A stretch of DNA of 64,000 nucleotides from Lutjanus erythropterus (taxonomy: Eukaryota > Chordata > Actinopteri > Lutjaniformes > Lutjanidae), in contig CM034613.1 in the NCBI GenBank assembly GCA_020091685.1, positions 18,741,240 through 18,805,239 of the forward strand, in the 5' to 3' direction. The notes below the pieces were generated by a model. The model was not told where the DNA came from. It saw nothing but the letters and a program-made list of their open reading frames with translations, and did not search any database. The translations under genes were made by a program, and so were the position numbers. Shown here piece by piece: positions 1-11,700 of the stretch (its first letter is position 1; each line of letters opens with the position of its first letter).

Positions 1-1430
1 TAAAGAAGAGCTTTTTATTAATTACTTCTGTAACACTGAAACATTATGAATGACCTGGTCTGCATAGCAGTGGAAGTGCTCTCTTCTACTCAATATATAT
101 CTCTGAATAGAATACAAACGTTTTGTGAGAGAGAGCAAAAGCTTTGCAAGGGAATGCAAAATATTTGCAAAAGAATGCAAAAGTTACATGAAAGATCGTG
201 GCATCTTTTAAGAGGGAACGCAACAATGTTGTTAAGTAATGCAAACATTTCTCTGGAGAATGCACTAGTATTTTTTTTTCCTGCCCTGAATAGTTTTTCA
301 CCCTTTTATTCATGTTTTTCCCACATATATTTTCTTATCCATCTATTTTTTTACTCCGCATTGTCCCCGCAGGGGCCCTATATGTTGCTCATAGATAGTA
401 AAAGTCTGATTAAGAATGAAGAACAGAAAAAAAACAAGGGGTTTTACCAGAGGTGTGCAGGGCCTTTCAGATGATTATCCTGTCATTTATTTATATCATT
501 GACAGTAATGTAAGATTCAGTAAGTTATGTGACCTTTCTTTTGTTATGAACCTTAAGTTACACTGCTGATTAAGATTAATATCTCAAGTAGAACCCCAGC
601 CCAAAGTCTTGAACAGTTTTGGCCCCAAAGTGGCAAACACTGACAAAATCCCCCCTCTATCTTAAATCAATGTTATCTTGACTAAAAAAGCCAGAGAGGT
701 ATTTTCTGTTATGTGCGAAGGCTGTCGAGTTGTCCCAATACACAAAGCTGGAGATGACATTGATTCACCTTTCATTTGGAATTCTGCCAGGCATTCGGCC
801 ATTGATTTTTCACTATGAGGTGAGATATGAAATGTGCCATTTTATGTATCACATCTGAGCTACTCATACATTGTTGTTCACGTGGCGAATAGCTGTTTCT
901 CTGGCCACCTGCTCTCATTTGCTCCCATATACACACATGCAGACTCACGTCCTCACATGCACCGTACGTGGACACACATATTCGCAGCTGCTCACAACCA
1001 CATGTGTGGACACGAATGGCAGACAATGGTTTTCCAATACCATCCCCTCGACCCGTCAGCTCACAAATGAACACCCGTCCTTATCAGCACATCCGCAGTG
1101 TCTTTACTCCATTTCCCCTCCTGTGCTAAACTGTTAAAAGGATCTTTCCTGTGTGACTGGATGTACCGGTCTTCAAACAAGGCAGGAAAATAGTGAAAAC
1201 TAGTGTTACACTCGAAGAAAAACCACCACATGGTTAAATTGGTCAGCTGTGCGGTAATATCAAAGGAACAAACTGAAGATCTGAAAAATGTTCATCAGGA
1301 GCTGAAAACAGCATTTTGTGACACTGGATGCAAATTAGCTTACACATACAACCTTTTATTTGAAGGGTTGTACATAAGACTGTCATTACACTGTCATAGC
1401 CATGTCAAGACATCAGTCATGAACATGAAG

Positions 1431-2037
1431 ACACCCATGAATGTTTATGAACGTTGTCAGTAAGTGCCATTTGGTCAATTAATGAAAAGCTGACATTGTC
1501 TTCATTATGACAGCTTGACCTTAATCAAACCAATGCTGTCTTTGTGCGACAATTTGACATGAAGACAAAAGTGTCTTTGTCATGACAACTTGACATTGTC
1601 AGACTTAAAGAAACTGTTTAGCTTTATGTTTTAACATTACACTACACTGTCATATGTGGTTGGTTTTGACACTGGCTGTTATAAGACCATTATAGATGTG
1701 TCATGAATATTTCCTTGACCTCAAGTAAAGTCATAAATATCGGGCCTTGTCATAAAGGTGTCATTGCATTTTATTACACTGTCAAATACTTTTGTAACCA
1801 TGTCATGAATAATTTCCTGGACTTCAACTCAATTTTGGACTTGTCATAAAGATGTCATTAAATGTTATAAGGCCAGTTTGACGGCATGTACAGCACAGAG
1901 GTGATTTACAGATTTACTTGATGGACAGACAGCAGTTAGCTAGTCAAGCTGTCATAACAAAGTCATTTCATTCAAAGTCAGCTTTGCATTAAAAATGACA
2001 CATTTGACCAAACTGACAGTCATAAACATTCATGAAG
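1431..2037. mobile_element. Inverted-repeat element rich in TGTCAT
   Basis: The left arm (about 1431-1517, with ATGAATGTTTATGA, TTTGGTCAA, AAGCTGAC and ATGACAGCTTGAC) is matched in inverse by the right arm (about 1943-2037). The interior is packed with TGTCAT and CTTGTCAT motifs in loose tandem order. It has no open frame and is probably a non-autonomous hairpin-type DNA transposon. The family is not identified. Confidence 0.5.
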
Positions 2038-4091
2038 AGTCGTTCATATTCGTGACAGATAGATACAGACAGCCGTTAGCTTGTTTACTTGTTGCTTAAG
2101 TCTGCTGTTAACTGTAACTGGCATTGGCTAGTTAGCTTTGTTAGCCACGGAGCTATCTGTCTAATTATCTGACTGATTTCCCACATTGATTTTACACAGG
2201 AAAGTACATGGGGTGAGTTTAATATTCAGTTCATACTCAAGATAAAACCAATTAAATCAGTCCCGGATTAGGACTGGAGGCCGGTTCAGAGCTGGAGGAG
2301 GGATGGTGGGGGAAGTTGACATTGTCCTTAACTGTCAGCACCAAGGATATCTCCAGTCTCACGGACTGTCGAATGGAACTGCTTGCCAGAGAGAGCTTCC
2401 TCCAGGGCTTTCTATCAAAAGCATCTGCTCCTTTGTCTTTTAAAGGGTTTCGCAAGGATAAATGGCCTAAATGTATGTTTGGCATGTTTTTTTTATCTAG
2501 TATTTAACATCCTATAATATCATTTAATCTCTACCAGAGCATCTTAAAAGTGTTACCAAAAAAATAAGCACAAATGTTGCACAAAAAACATAGAAATCAA
2601 CTAATCTGTTCTCATTTACTAAATATACAAGTTTTTTTTATTAGTTTGAGACAAAATATATGTTAAAAACTCACTGTGTGTCTGATACACTTTCATTCAA
2701 GTCATGGTTTCTTGTTTCTCATAAGTGAAAACACTGCATATCATGATGAAGTTTAGTATTGCATTTGTTAATTAAAAGTTAATAAACTGTAATAAATGTT
2801 AAATGAAAGGTTGTGGCTGAAGAGATGCTGGTTCAGCTTATTATATTATACTTATTGATCATGTTTACTGCAGTACAACAGAATTAATATTAAGTTTATT
2901 TGACTAGAAAAAAAGGACTTGTTTTGAATTTTATACAAAATACACTCAACTCATTTTTTTAAAATGTAGTAATTTTAAAATTATAAAGGAGCCCAGACAC
3001 TTGTTTAAAAAAAGTTATAACTAATAGTATAATTTTTACAGTGTAAATATTGATTTTTTTTCTTCAAAGTGGTTTACTTTAAGAGCATTGAGCACATGTC
3101 AACACTTACTTTGTGGTTAGGGAGGTAAGCAGAAAACCTTTAGCAATTAAGGTTCTCAGTCTAAAGTCTGATGGCCTGGCCTGTAAAATCAATACACACT
3201 TGTGCTAGTCAGAAAATATTCTCACTTGGGTAAACAGTATGAATAAAGGATGCCGCCTGACTTTAAAATATCATACACTGCCTGCAATCTGTATGTTTTT
3301 ATGTGCCAGTAAACATCTGAATGGCATTTTATGGCATGTATCCCCAGCCAATGGGAAGTGAGCTGCAGTGCTGCTTATTCACCGTGGCATTTTGTGCCAC
3401 GCAAGCATGTTCCTGGGCAGCTTCGGGGCCCGGGGTGGCTTATGAGCTTGCGTAACAACTCATTAATAAAGTGGATGGGGGCCAGAGTCACATCTTCAGC
3501 ACATTTCATGAACTCGCCCGGGTTTGCAAATGCCAGTCAAAATGATGCAGTGGTGACGGCCAGAGCCTCTTTCTGTCCACCCAAGTCATATCTCTAAGTG
3601 AAGATCCCTGCTTGAGCATATGGGCCGCAGAAAGCAGCCTCTCCAATTCATCGCTTGACGCAAGATCCAGACTGTAATAAGAGGAGCCAAGCATCTCTGG
3701 CAATTTTTCACAATGACTCAGCCATCAATCACAGTACCAGCTCTGTGAAAATGGACTGATTTCCTTTCTTCCTGCAATACCTGACATGCAGTAATATAGT
3801 AAAAATACAATAAGAAAACATGACAAGAGACAAGTACAGAAAGCCTCATCACACGATATTAAAATTTAAGATGTATTAATCTGCTGGGAAAGTCTTCCAC
3901 ACACACTGTCAATGCAGTCCCTTATCTGTATGTGGTTGAAATACTGGGCTTAGAAAAGTTACCCATTAAACATTTACATTGTTCATTTAATTTTTGCAAT
4001 ATACTGTGAAACCTGCCACAAACAAGGAGCATCCACTACCTGACCATCACAAAACAGCAGAGCTGAAGTAAATATGGTTCTAACATTTCTA

Positions 4092-5640
4092 ATGCTAAAG
4101 ACGCTGGTGTTTTTCTCGTGAGCTGATGGACTACGAAGACTAACATTCACCAGGTGAGTGGGAACAACTCCAGCGGGATGCTTGTGTTGCTCTGCGTCTG
4201 CTGGACGTTTAAGTCGGAAGGTTTGCTAATGCGCTAGCTATAAAAAATGTATAAGCTGTTTCTGCGGGATTGTTTTGGAGTCTCTCTTACACATCCTTTG
4301 ATTCATCTTTCTTTCATCTTTCCTAACACAAATATTCAGTTTCACTTTCATTTTTTTTCCTACAATGTGTGTTATATTTAAAGTTATATTGACTGAAGTT
4401 TGGACCACTTGGGGGCAGCAGAATAAACTGTATATATTATCACCTTAAACACTTGTTGTGGTGAACACTTTGGCAAATGGCTGTCCATTTACATATTCAG
4501 CAGACACAGAGCAACATGAGCACAGTTTGGAGTTTGCTTTTGATCCAACATTCACTCTCCTTTTAGCTCTGTCTTTGGTCACCAGCTCTTGAGAAAAATA
4601 TCTCACTCTTAAGCTGCAAAATGCTTCATTACACGCACTAGCTAGTCACCAACTTTGTGACTCATTTGTTAGTTTATCAGAGACTAAAAACAACCTCTTG
4701 TTGCAGCTGGAAACAGTATTGATGAGAGCTGTGGGACTCAACCAAAACATTAAACTTTTGTTCCATTATTCATGTAAAAAATATTGATCAGTACACCTTT
4801 AAAGCTGCTATAATCAGCTCTGGGGAAAGATAGGTGAACATTGAAGAAATGAACTTTGTGATATAAATGTGCACTGATTACTGCTGAGATAACTGAAAAG
4901 AAGAATTAAAGAATTAAAATCACCATATGCAAATAGCATTCAGTTTTTTTCCACTTGGGGGGGGGGGAGCAGAACAAACTATAAACACAATATTGACATA
5001 TTAACACCTTAAAAGCTCAATAAGGCAAGTAGGCATTGTTTCTGATCAAATATTCATACTTTTATCTCCCTTTTGGTCTCCACCAACTCCTGAGGGAAAT
5101 ACTGGGCTGTTTAGCTGCTAAATGCTTCATTATGTTCACTAGCTAGTTGCTAACTTTGCCTGTGTGTTGTGTTGAAAACAGTTAGTTTATCAGATCTGAA
5201 GAACAACTTCAGCTTGGGCTGAAAAATTAATTGAAATTTTACCAAAATCCCAATATGGCTTAGTGCACTTTAGGAATCACAGATGATGCAATGTTTGTTA
5301 AAGGCAAAATGCATTTTAAATTAAAAACTGTAATGCTGCAGAGATGTCCTGGCCTACAGAGACAGACTTAAGAAAACATCTGTTTGGTTCAAATTCAAGC
5401 AACACATATTTTTAATATGTTTTTCAATGAAAGTGAGAATAATGATGCTAATAACACAAATCATATTGAAATTGCAATACCAGTCAAAATAACTGCAATT
5501 AAGTATTTTTTCAAAATCATTCAACCCTGTTTCTTGCTGCAGCTGGAAATGATGCTGATGAAAGCGGTGGAGCTGATCCGAAACATTCAACCAAAACAAC
5601 GAGCTGAAAGTTACTAAAATGCTGAGTAAAGCTGAAGAGT
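4092..5640. repeat. Two direct copies of a dispersed repeat
   Basis: The text around 4405-4755 (CACTTGGGGGCAGCAGAA, then AGCTGCAAAATGCTTCATTA, GTTAGTTTATCAGA and TTGCAGCTGGAAAC) recurs in the same order and strand at about 4952-5215. It continues at 5528-5640 after an interruption. The copies have diverged substantially. No coding capacity was seen. This type of sequence is common in fish genomes by recollection, but I cannot name the family. Confidence 0.5.
5216..5527. mobile_element. Small element nested in the second repeat copy
   Basis: About 310 bp beginning GGGCTGAAAAATTAATTGAA and ending near TCAACCC interrupts the second copy of the surrounding repeat. It separates GAACAACTTCAGCTT from TTTCTTGCTGCAGCTGG, which are nearly adjacent in the first copy. 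That interruption is the main evidence for a separate insertion. The interior is A/T-rich with no open frame. Confidence 0.45.
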
Positions 5641-6172
5641 CAGGTGATTATTTTCTTTCAGTTTGTTACAATGAATGACACTTTTCACATTACACACAGT
5701 CATTTCATCCATAATTCATATAAATATATTACTTGGTGCAACTTTAAAGACAAACATTGAATGCAATTTCATTTCTTTCTCCATAAACTAAAAAAAATAC
5801 ACACTGATTATATTGTGATCATAACCATCAGAACATGTCTGCACTTTATGTTTCTTTTCCTGCAGCATGAATCAAAACCATGATTGTAAAGTTACCTTAC
5901 CTCTCGTCACGTCTTCTGCCAGGTGAGTCGTTCAGGTGACTTTCATGTCTCCTGCTTAGCTTATCATGTCACGTCATGTAAAACACACAGTATCTGTAAA
6001 GAATTCATTGGTTACACCGGCAATGATATTGAAATATTTATTACAGCTTATGAAATCACTGCTTCTATTGTAAAGCAGACCAGAGCATACAGAGCACATC
6101 CACTGTTGCTGGGCCAAAATTTTATTTGGCACTAAAATGGACAGAGGGCTAATGAGGGATATTAACTGATAA

Positions 6173-6196
6173 TTTAAAAAAAAAAAAAAAAAAAAG
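6173..6196. repeat. Poly-A run
   Basis: A run of about 22 A residues on the plus strand. It could be a retroelement tail or simple slippage. No element body was recognised beside it. Confidence 0.7.
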
Positions 6197-6469
6197 GATT
6201 GATCGTTCCATCATTTGGAGGTCCTTCGCTGTCATCCATATAAAAGTGTTCCAAGACCCAGACAAAACACCAGAACTTTTGTCATAGCTAAGTGATAAAT
6301 CTTGATCAGTAATTTATTTGTTGGCAAACAAGTTTCACTGTTACAACAAATATTAGTTATGAGGTCATTCACCTTGGAAACCGTTACAAAAAGGAATAAA
6401 TAAGAAGCCATGATCATAGCCAATAATAAAAACTTATCTGTGCCACTAAACTTACTTCCATCCTCCATT

Positions 6470-6485
6470 TTTATTACTGTTTATT
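6470..6485 (-). promoter_or_regulatory. Candidate poly(A) signals (two AATAAA hexamers)
   Basis: Two AATAAA hexamers on the minus strand sit at 6480-6485 and 6470-6475, about 1.35 kb after the stop codon. Other hexamers at 7681-7686, 7405-7410 and 6313-6318 are equally canonical, so the choice is uncertain. Confidence 0.3.
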
Positions 6486-7831
6486 TCAGCAAATAAATAA
6501 ATATATCTTCTCCTCGAGGAAGAAAAGAAAAACACTTCCAGTTTTTCTCACTCCAAAAGCTCTTTCTTTAATAAGTAAAACAACCATCTTTCTTTCTCGT
6601 ACAAGCGCCTGGTGCTCATCAATGTTCAATTTGTTCTCTCTCTGAGATGCACAAGCGTTTTCTGAATGCCAATAAGAGATGCAGAATGCACTATGAACCT
6701 TTCCGAGGGACACCTCCTGATTAACTTGGACTTATTCTGTCTCCTCTGTGAATCAGAACTCTGCCATCTACACAGTAAAGAAAAACAAGGGAAAAGAAAT
6801 CAAACAGAAACAGAAAACAGACCTGAAACAGATGAATATGTTGCACGAAAATGCCTGCACGATAAGTGTTTTGTTGTGATATTTTTTGTGTTATTTTGTT
6901 TCTATTTAGATGGTCATTTCTCTGAAAGTGATAAAAGAGAAAAAAAAAACGAAAAAAAAAACAGACTGGTACCAGAAACCCAGATAGGCCAGCACAACAG
7001 AACAAAATTGCTCCTAACCACTACATTTACAGAGACAAAGGGTTTGCTCGGGAACAAAAAAAGCATACTATTATGTGCAATGCTAGTTATCTGTACAATT
7101 ACATAGAAATATCTCATAATTCTCTTATTAGTTTTTTCTCCCTCTTTTTAACAACTGTTATTACAGTAAAATGAAAGAAAAAAAAGAACAGCTATGCTTG
7201 AAAGCATACGATCAATAATTCCTTCATGGTAATTGTTCAAAATGTTTTTTTTTGTTGTTTTTGTTTTTTTGTCTTTTTTTCATTGAAGGGACACTTCAGC
7301 AAACAAAATGTGCTGCAACTCACCAAAGAGGAAGAAAATCTTTCAAAAAGTCAATATAGATACAGAAGTATAATAAAATAGTCCTTTTTTTTTTAAATTT
7401 CCCATTTATTCTGGCGAAGTCTATAGTTTAGACTTGTATAGTTTGGGGCTATGCAGTTCCTTTTTGACTGATATCTCTGAGAGCTAAAAATTCTGTGTGG
7501 GTAATTGTCTCTTTTCACACCGAGACAAAACACGCCAAACCACACAGGGTTTGAGAGAGGGGGGAGGGGGAACACAACATCAACAGATTCCCGCAATGTC
7601 TAACCAAATATAGTCACATATTATTCCCCCGTACGTAGCAATTATTATCCTGTTTGTGGTCGGCAACAGCGAGAGTACAGTTTATTCGCTCCGCATCAAG
7701 TCTTTGGGACACAGAATAAAAAGAAAGGCTACCACTGCCAACGACTGATGGAACAAGGGGACACGGGGAAGAAGAGAGGAGGACTACGGTAATAGGAGGG
7801 ATACTGGAGGAGTGGGAGGGGGGTGTTGGGC
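6470..7831 (-). other. adgrl3: Probable adgrl3 3' untranslated region (end approximate)
   Basis: The transcript must continue downstream of the TAG at 7832. The sequence becomes AT-rich with long T/A runs and has no sustained coding frame. AATAAA hexamers on the minus strand occur at 7681-7686, 7405-7410, 6480-6485, 6470-6475 and 6313-6318, so several cleavage sites are possible. The 6470-6485 pair is used here only as a provisional end. Nothing in the sequence fixes the true end. Confidence 0.4.
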
Positions 7832-8781
7832 CTATAGGCTGGTGACCAGGTGCGAGGGCTCCTGCGGGGCCTCTTCTGGAGATAGATCCTCTTTGTTCGG
7901 GGGCACGATGAAGCCATCGCTGCTGCCTCGCCCTAGCTGGTAGTAGGAGTGCAGCTGATGGAGGTGGTTACGTGAGCCCAAGTTGGGCATGCTCTTGTAG
8001 TAAACGTCGTCCGAGCTGGCCTCTGGGCTCTTGGCGTCCCCGCCGTCCTTGGAGCCGTCGGCGGATTCAGCGGACACGTCGGGCAGGCCAGACAGCATGG
8101 GCATGCTGGTGTAAAGGGAGTCTCTCTGGTGGCTGTGGCTGGGCGACGAGCCCTCGTCCTCGGTGTGCTCGTTAGTGAGTAAGGGGAAGAAGCTCTCGCT
8201 GTTCTCCTGGGGGATCCTCCTCCGAGACGAGGAGGAGGTGGTGGCGGAGGAGAAGGGGTGGTGGGGCAGCGGGAGGGGTGGCGGCACCGGCTGGTGGAGG
8301 TGATTATGGAGGTTGTCCACCGCCTGCAGCGACGGGGGTGGTCTTTGAGGCAACAGCGGGGCGTTGGACTCCTCACGGATTAACTCCAGGCCGAGGCCTT
8401 CGTCGTGGTGCGGCCCAAAGGTGGAATGGTCGTCCAGGCCCAGCGCGACGTTCATGCCCATCCCCACCCCCAAGCCCATCCCGTAGCCGCTGTCCTTGCC
8501 ACCGTTGCTGACATTATTGACCAGCTTATTCATCAGGTTCCGGTTCTGCTCCGCGGAGCGCTCGTGGGAGTTGTTGAGGTAGGAGGGGATGTAGTTGGAG
8601 GTGAGCTCTTTCAGGATCTTCTTTTCCAGGGTGGTCTCTTTGTGATTGTAGCCCCGGTCGATGATCTGGACGCAGTCACTCATGTACTCGGCGCTGGCGA
8701 TGCTGTAGCTGTTGCCATGGTTACCATTCAGTGGTAGAGTATCCATGACACTTGTATCCCGGGCATTGTTCAGGATTCCCT
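7832..8781 (-). CDS. adgrl3: adgrl3 terminal exon: distal cytoplasmic tail ending in PDZ ligand VTSL
   Basis: Two bases plus 315 codons and a TAG stop at 7832-7834. The acceptor is tttgtcattccag. The main frame starts (E)[17 protein letters not shown] and carries [50 protein letters not shown] and [16 protein letters not shown]. It ends [13 protein letters not shown]...HLVTSL. The C-terminal VTSL is a class I PDZ ligand, which in this family binds SHANK-type scaffolds. Two low-complexity stretches look expanded relative to mammals: a Gly/Met-rich run at about 8420-8500 and a Pro/His/Ser-rich run at about 8225-8350. The first 61 nt are also read in a second frame in one isoform. Confidence 0.96.
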
Positions 8782-11700
8782 CTGGAATGACAAACATGGG
8801 TCGGGTTGGGGGGTAGAGTGGGCGAATGAGAAGGGTGAAATCTGATGGGATGTAATTGCCACAGCTAAATGTCAGCCATTTTTTTTTACAAACACACATT
8901 ACGACAATACTGTAGTGCTTTTATTCTGAAATATGACCCTTAAGTGCTCTCAACATATTCAGTGTCATTCTCAATTCAATAAAGTGCACTTTATGGAAGT
9001 GAAGACCCTACAGTGTTTGGAATAGGTGAGACCTAAAGCATAATATTTACATTAAAATCCTGTATACTGCTAATATGAACACATCATACACACTTACCTT
9101 GTTACAAAAGAACATTTTTTTAAGACTTAATTTCACTTTTCATTACAATTTACAGGTTTGTACGGAAGCCCTGAGAGGCAACTGAGAAAATGAAATTCTG
9201 GTGGTCCATTTTCTGTCTGATCTGAACACTTTTCTCTCTTGTGTCTATGACTTATGAACAAGTGAAAATAGAGGTTTTGCCAGGATAATCTTTCAAAGTA
9301 AGTTCTTTTTTCCATCTGTGAAAACAGGTGGTTTTTATTTTTGGTCATTTCTCAATGCAGTCTAAATAAATGGTGCATATATCGTGTGTTAGCATTTGGC
9401 TAGAATTGTATTTTAATCTGTGCCAAAGATCGGTAGTCAAAAGAAAAACACACACTAACACACAATATAAGTAGCTCGTGTTTAGAGTGCATGGAGAAAT
9501 TAAAACCCACATAGAGGAAATCATGAACACTTTTCATGTTATTTAGACAATTGGGTAGTAAAGTCAAAAAAAAAAAAAAAAAGTTAATTTTTAACTTTTT
9601 TCCCCCTTACAAAACTTTTTTTTTTTTTTTTTTTAAATACCACATACAACTACTTATAAAAATGCTAAACTTTTTCAGCTTTTTCTTTTTTTTTTAACCA
9701 GACTTTTTTTTTCCACAGGACAATTTTTCTTTCACCATAAACATGGGAGAGAAAACTGCTTAGATCAGACTCTGAAAACTGATCACCAGAACTTTGTTTT
9801 GTCACTTGCCTTCGGGGCTTTCATAGATTTTACCATGGAAGTGATGAAAACACTGATATATGTGTGACACACGACAACACGAAGCTCAAGCACAAGCACA
9901 AAACACAAAGCTTATGCACTAAATTCAAGCAGTACAAAAACACAGCCATGCATGTCATACTTAAGGTGAACACAAACCAGCACACCAGCTGTAAATTCAG
10001 ACCCCAGCCATATTGTCCCATATGAGCTTTACAATTGCACGGTGTAAAACTGGAAGAAAAAAATTTATTTGTTGATGTCTGCTTTGTCAGCGTGAACGTG
10101 AGACATCGCTGTACACATGGATTAGTAAAAAATCTCAGAATCAACCCACACTGGCAGGAATGAGACTTTCTGTTCTCTCTGTTGCATGAACATGTAAATT
10201 TCATTTTTTATCAGTCCGACCGTGTCCATGCTAACGACATCAAAGAAAATGTTTGACGATAATTCAAACTAGCCCAGACAAGGCCATCCACAGAGCCTGA
10301 CCTCTTGAAAATTTGACAAGACGCATTTCTGAAAAACCTTCAAAAAGCGTATTAGCTTGATCAAAGTGAATGGTAAAAAAAATAATAATAAAATAAAATA
10401 AGCGCACGTACAAAGGCACGGATACTCAATATCTGCTAAAACAGTACAGATCAATTTATATCGACGTGCCTTATGAAATGTTGAGGTGAGTCTGAATGTT
10501 GACTGTAATTGGATTAGCTTATTCAGAGTGTGGTAGCAAATGGGCCAATGCCTGAAGTCTTTTCTTACATCAAGTAGTGCAAACTACAGTAAGCAGTGGA
10601 ATCCAGGATGTGATTTAAACTGATTTTTACAGCTCTATTTGAAATGGTGAGGGCCTTTGTCATAAAAGAATGCTATTACTTCCAAAGGGAATGATGTTTT
10701 TTTTTCATTACCCCTTTGTCAGCACTGAGTGAAAAGAAAGTAAAGCCAAAGTCAATTACATTTGATAAGCAATGTTTAGTTTGACTCCCATACTTGTCTC
10801 TCTGTAGGGCTCTTTTAGGGACAGCATGAGGGAAAGGAAAGAAGAAAAGAAAACACAATAAGCATAACAGTGACAGGTAGAAGAGAAATGTGCACAAACA
10901 GTATGCTGATGACGCATCAAGAAAATGTTTCTGGGATGCAATTGTTTTCTGTCACCATGCAAATTTTGCAGAAAGAACCACACCATATCTATTTACAAAT
11001 ACAGAAGAGAATACTTTCTTTTTCTACGGCTTTCTTCATGATCCTTGGAGTAAAACACGGCAACGGTCCTTGTGCGTCAAATGCACCAGTAAATCTCTTG
11101 ATGCATTAGCATTTTCATCCTTTCAGATATTTCTTTTACATCTATGGCAATCTAAGTGAATTATAGCCCTCTGTCACGAGCTCCATCGCAGCACTTGTAT
11201 TGCATACATAAATTATCCACTGATCAAAGCTCTCTGTGAGTTTTTATCTCAGTTTTACACAAGTTTCTCAGTTTTACAGACTCAAAGTTACAGAAACCTC
11301 ATATTGACTTCTGAGAGTTGGAATGAAATAATAACAGCTCTGCACAGGGAAACATCACATTCAGATGGTGAGACTGATCCCACATAAAAGTGGATTTTTG
11401 TGATGATTTGTAATAGTCAGATCTAATATTTATATTGGTGTTACAGTCAAAGACCAATATGTTAAAAAAAAAAACACCCCTCCCATCAAATGAACAATAA
11501 CTTTTAGATTAAATTCACATTGACTTAATGACCCACATTTTGAAGTATTGAATTATTACAACTAATGGTTTCAAATAAAAGGGCAATTCAGTTTTTGTAA
11601 AGTTCAAAGTATTTATGCATTAAAATGGGAAATTTTATTAATGAATATACCCAAACACTAAAGCTGGGTTACGCCAACAAGGATTCATTTGTAAAGCAAA

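Larger units (their letters stand above)
1..6469. other. Intergenic sequence downstream of adgrl3
   Basis: AT-rich sequence with no supported gene on either strand. Open frames are short and lack family resemblance or splice support. It contains a TGTCAT-rich inverted-repeat element (about 1431-2037), a duplicated dispersed repeat (about 4092-5640) with a nested element, and a 20-base poly-A run near 6176. The parts at 2500-4080 and 5650-6170 show nothing I can name. Confidence 0.6.

Noticed and set aside
46..474. 142-codon plus-strand frame near the window start
   Set aside because: AT-rich chance frame with homopolymer-driven composition; no motif, splice partner or similarity recognised.
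6666..7106. 146-codon plus-strand frame
   Set aside because: It lies in the probable 3' untranslated region, is Lys/Phe-rich low complexity, and has no recognisable domain.
7933..8376. Long minus-strand open frame rich in Arg/Pro/Thr
   Set aside because: It is the shadow of the terminal exon in another frame. Its composition follows the GC-rich codons of the true frame and it has no splice support.
8278..8737. Plus-strand open frames of 77 and 110 codons opposite the terminal exon
   Set aside because: They are antisense by-products of a constrained GC-rich exon, with no family resemblance.
8782..8899. Extension of the terminal exon frame beginning MCVCKKKW
   Set aside because: It lies upstream of a strong acceptor (TTTGTCATTCCAG), and the main and alternative junctions both fit 8781 exactly.
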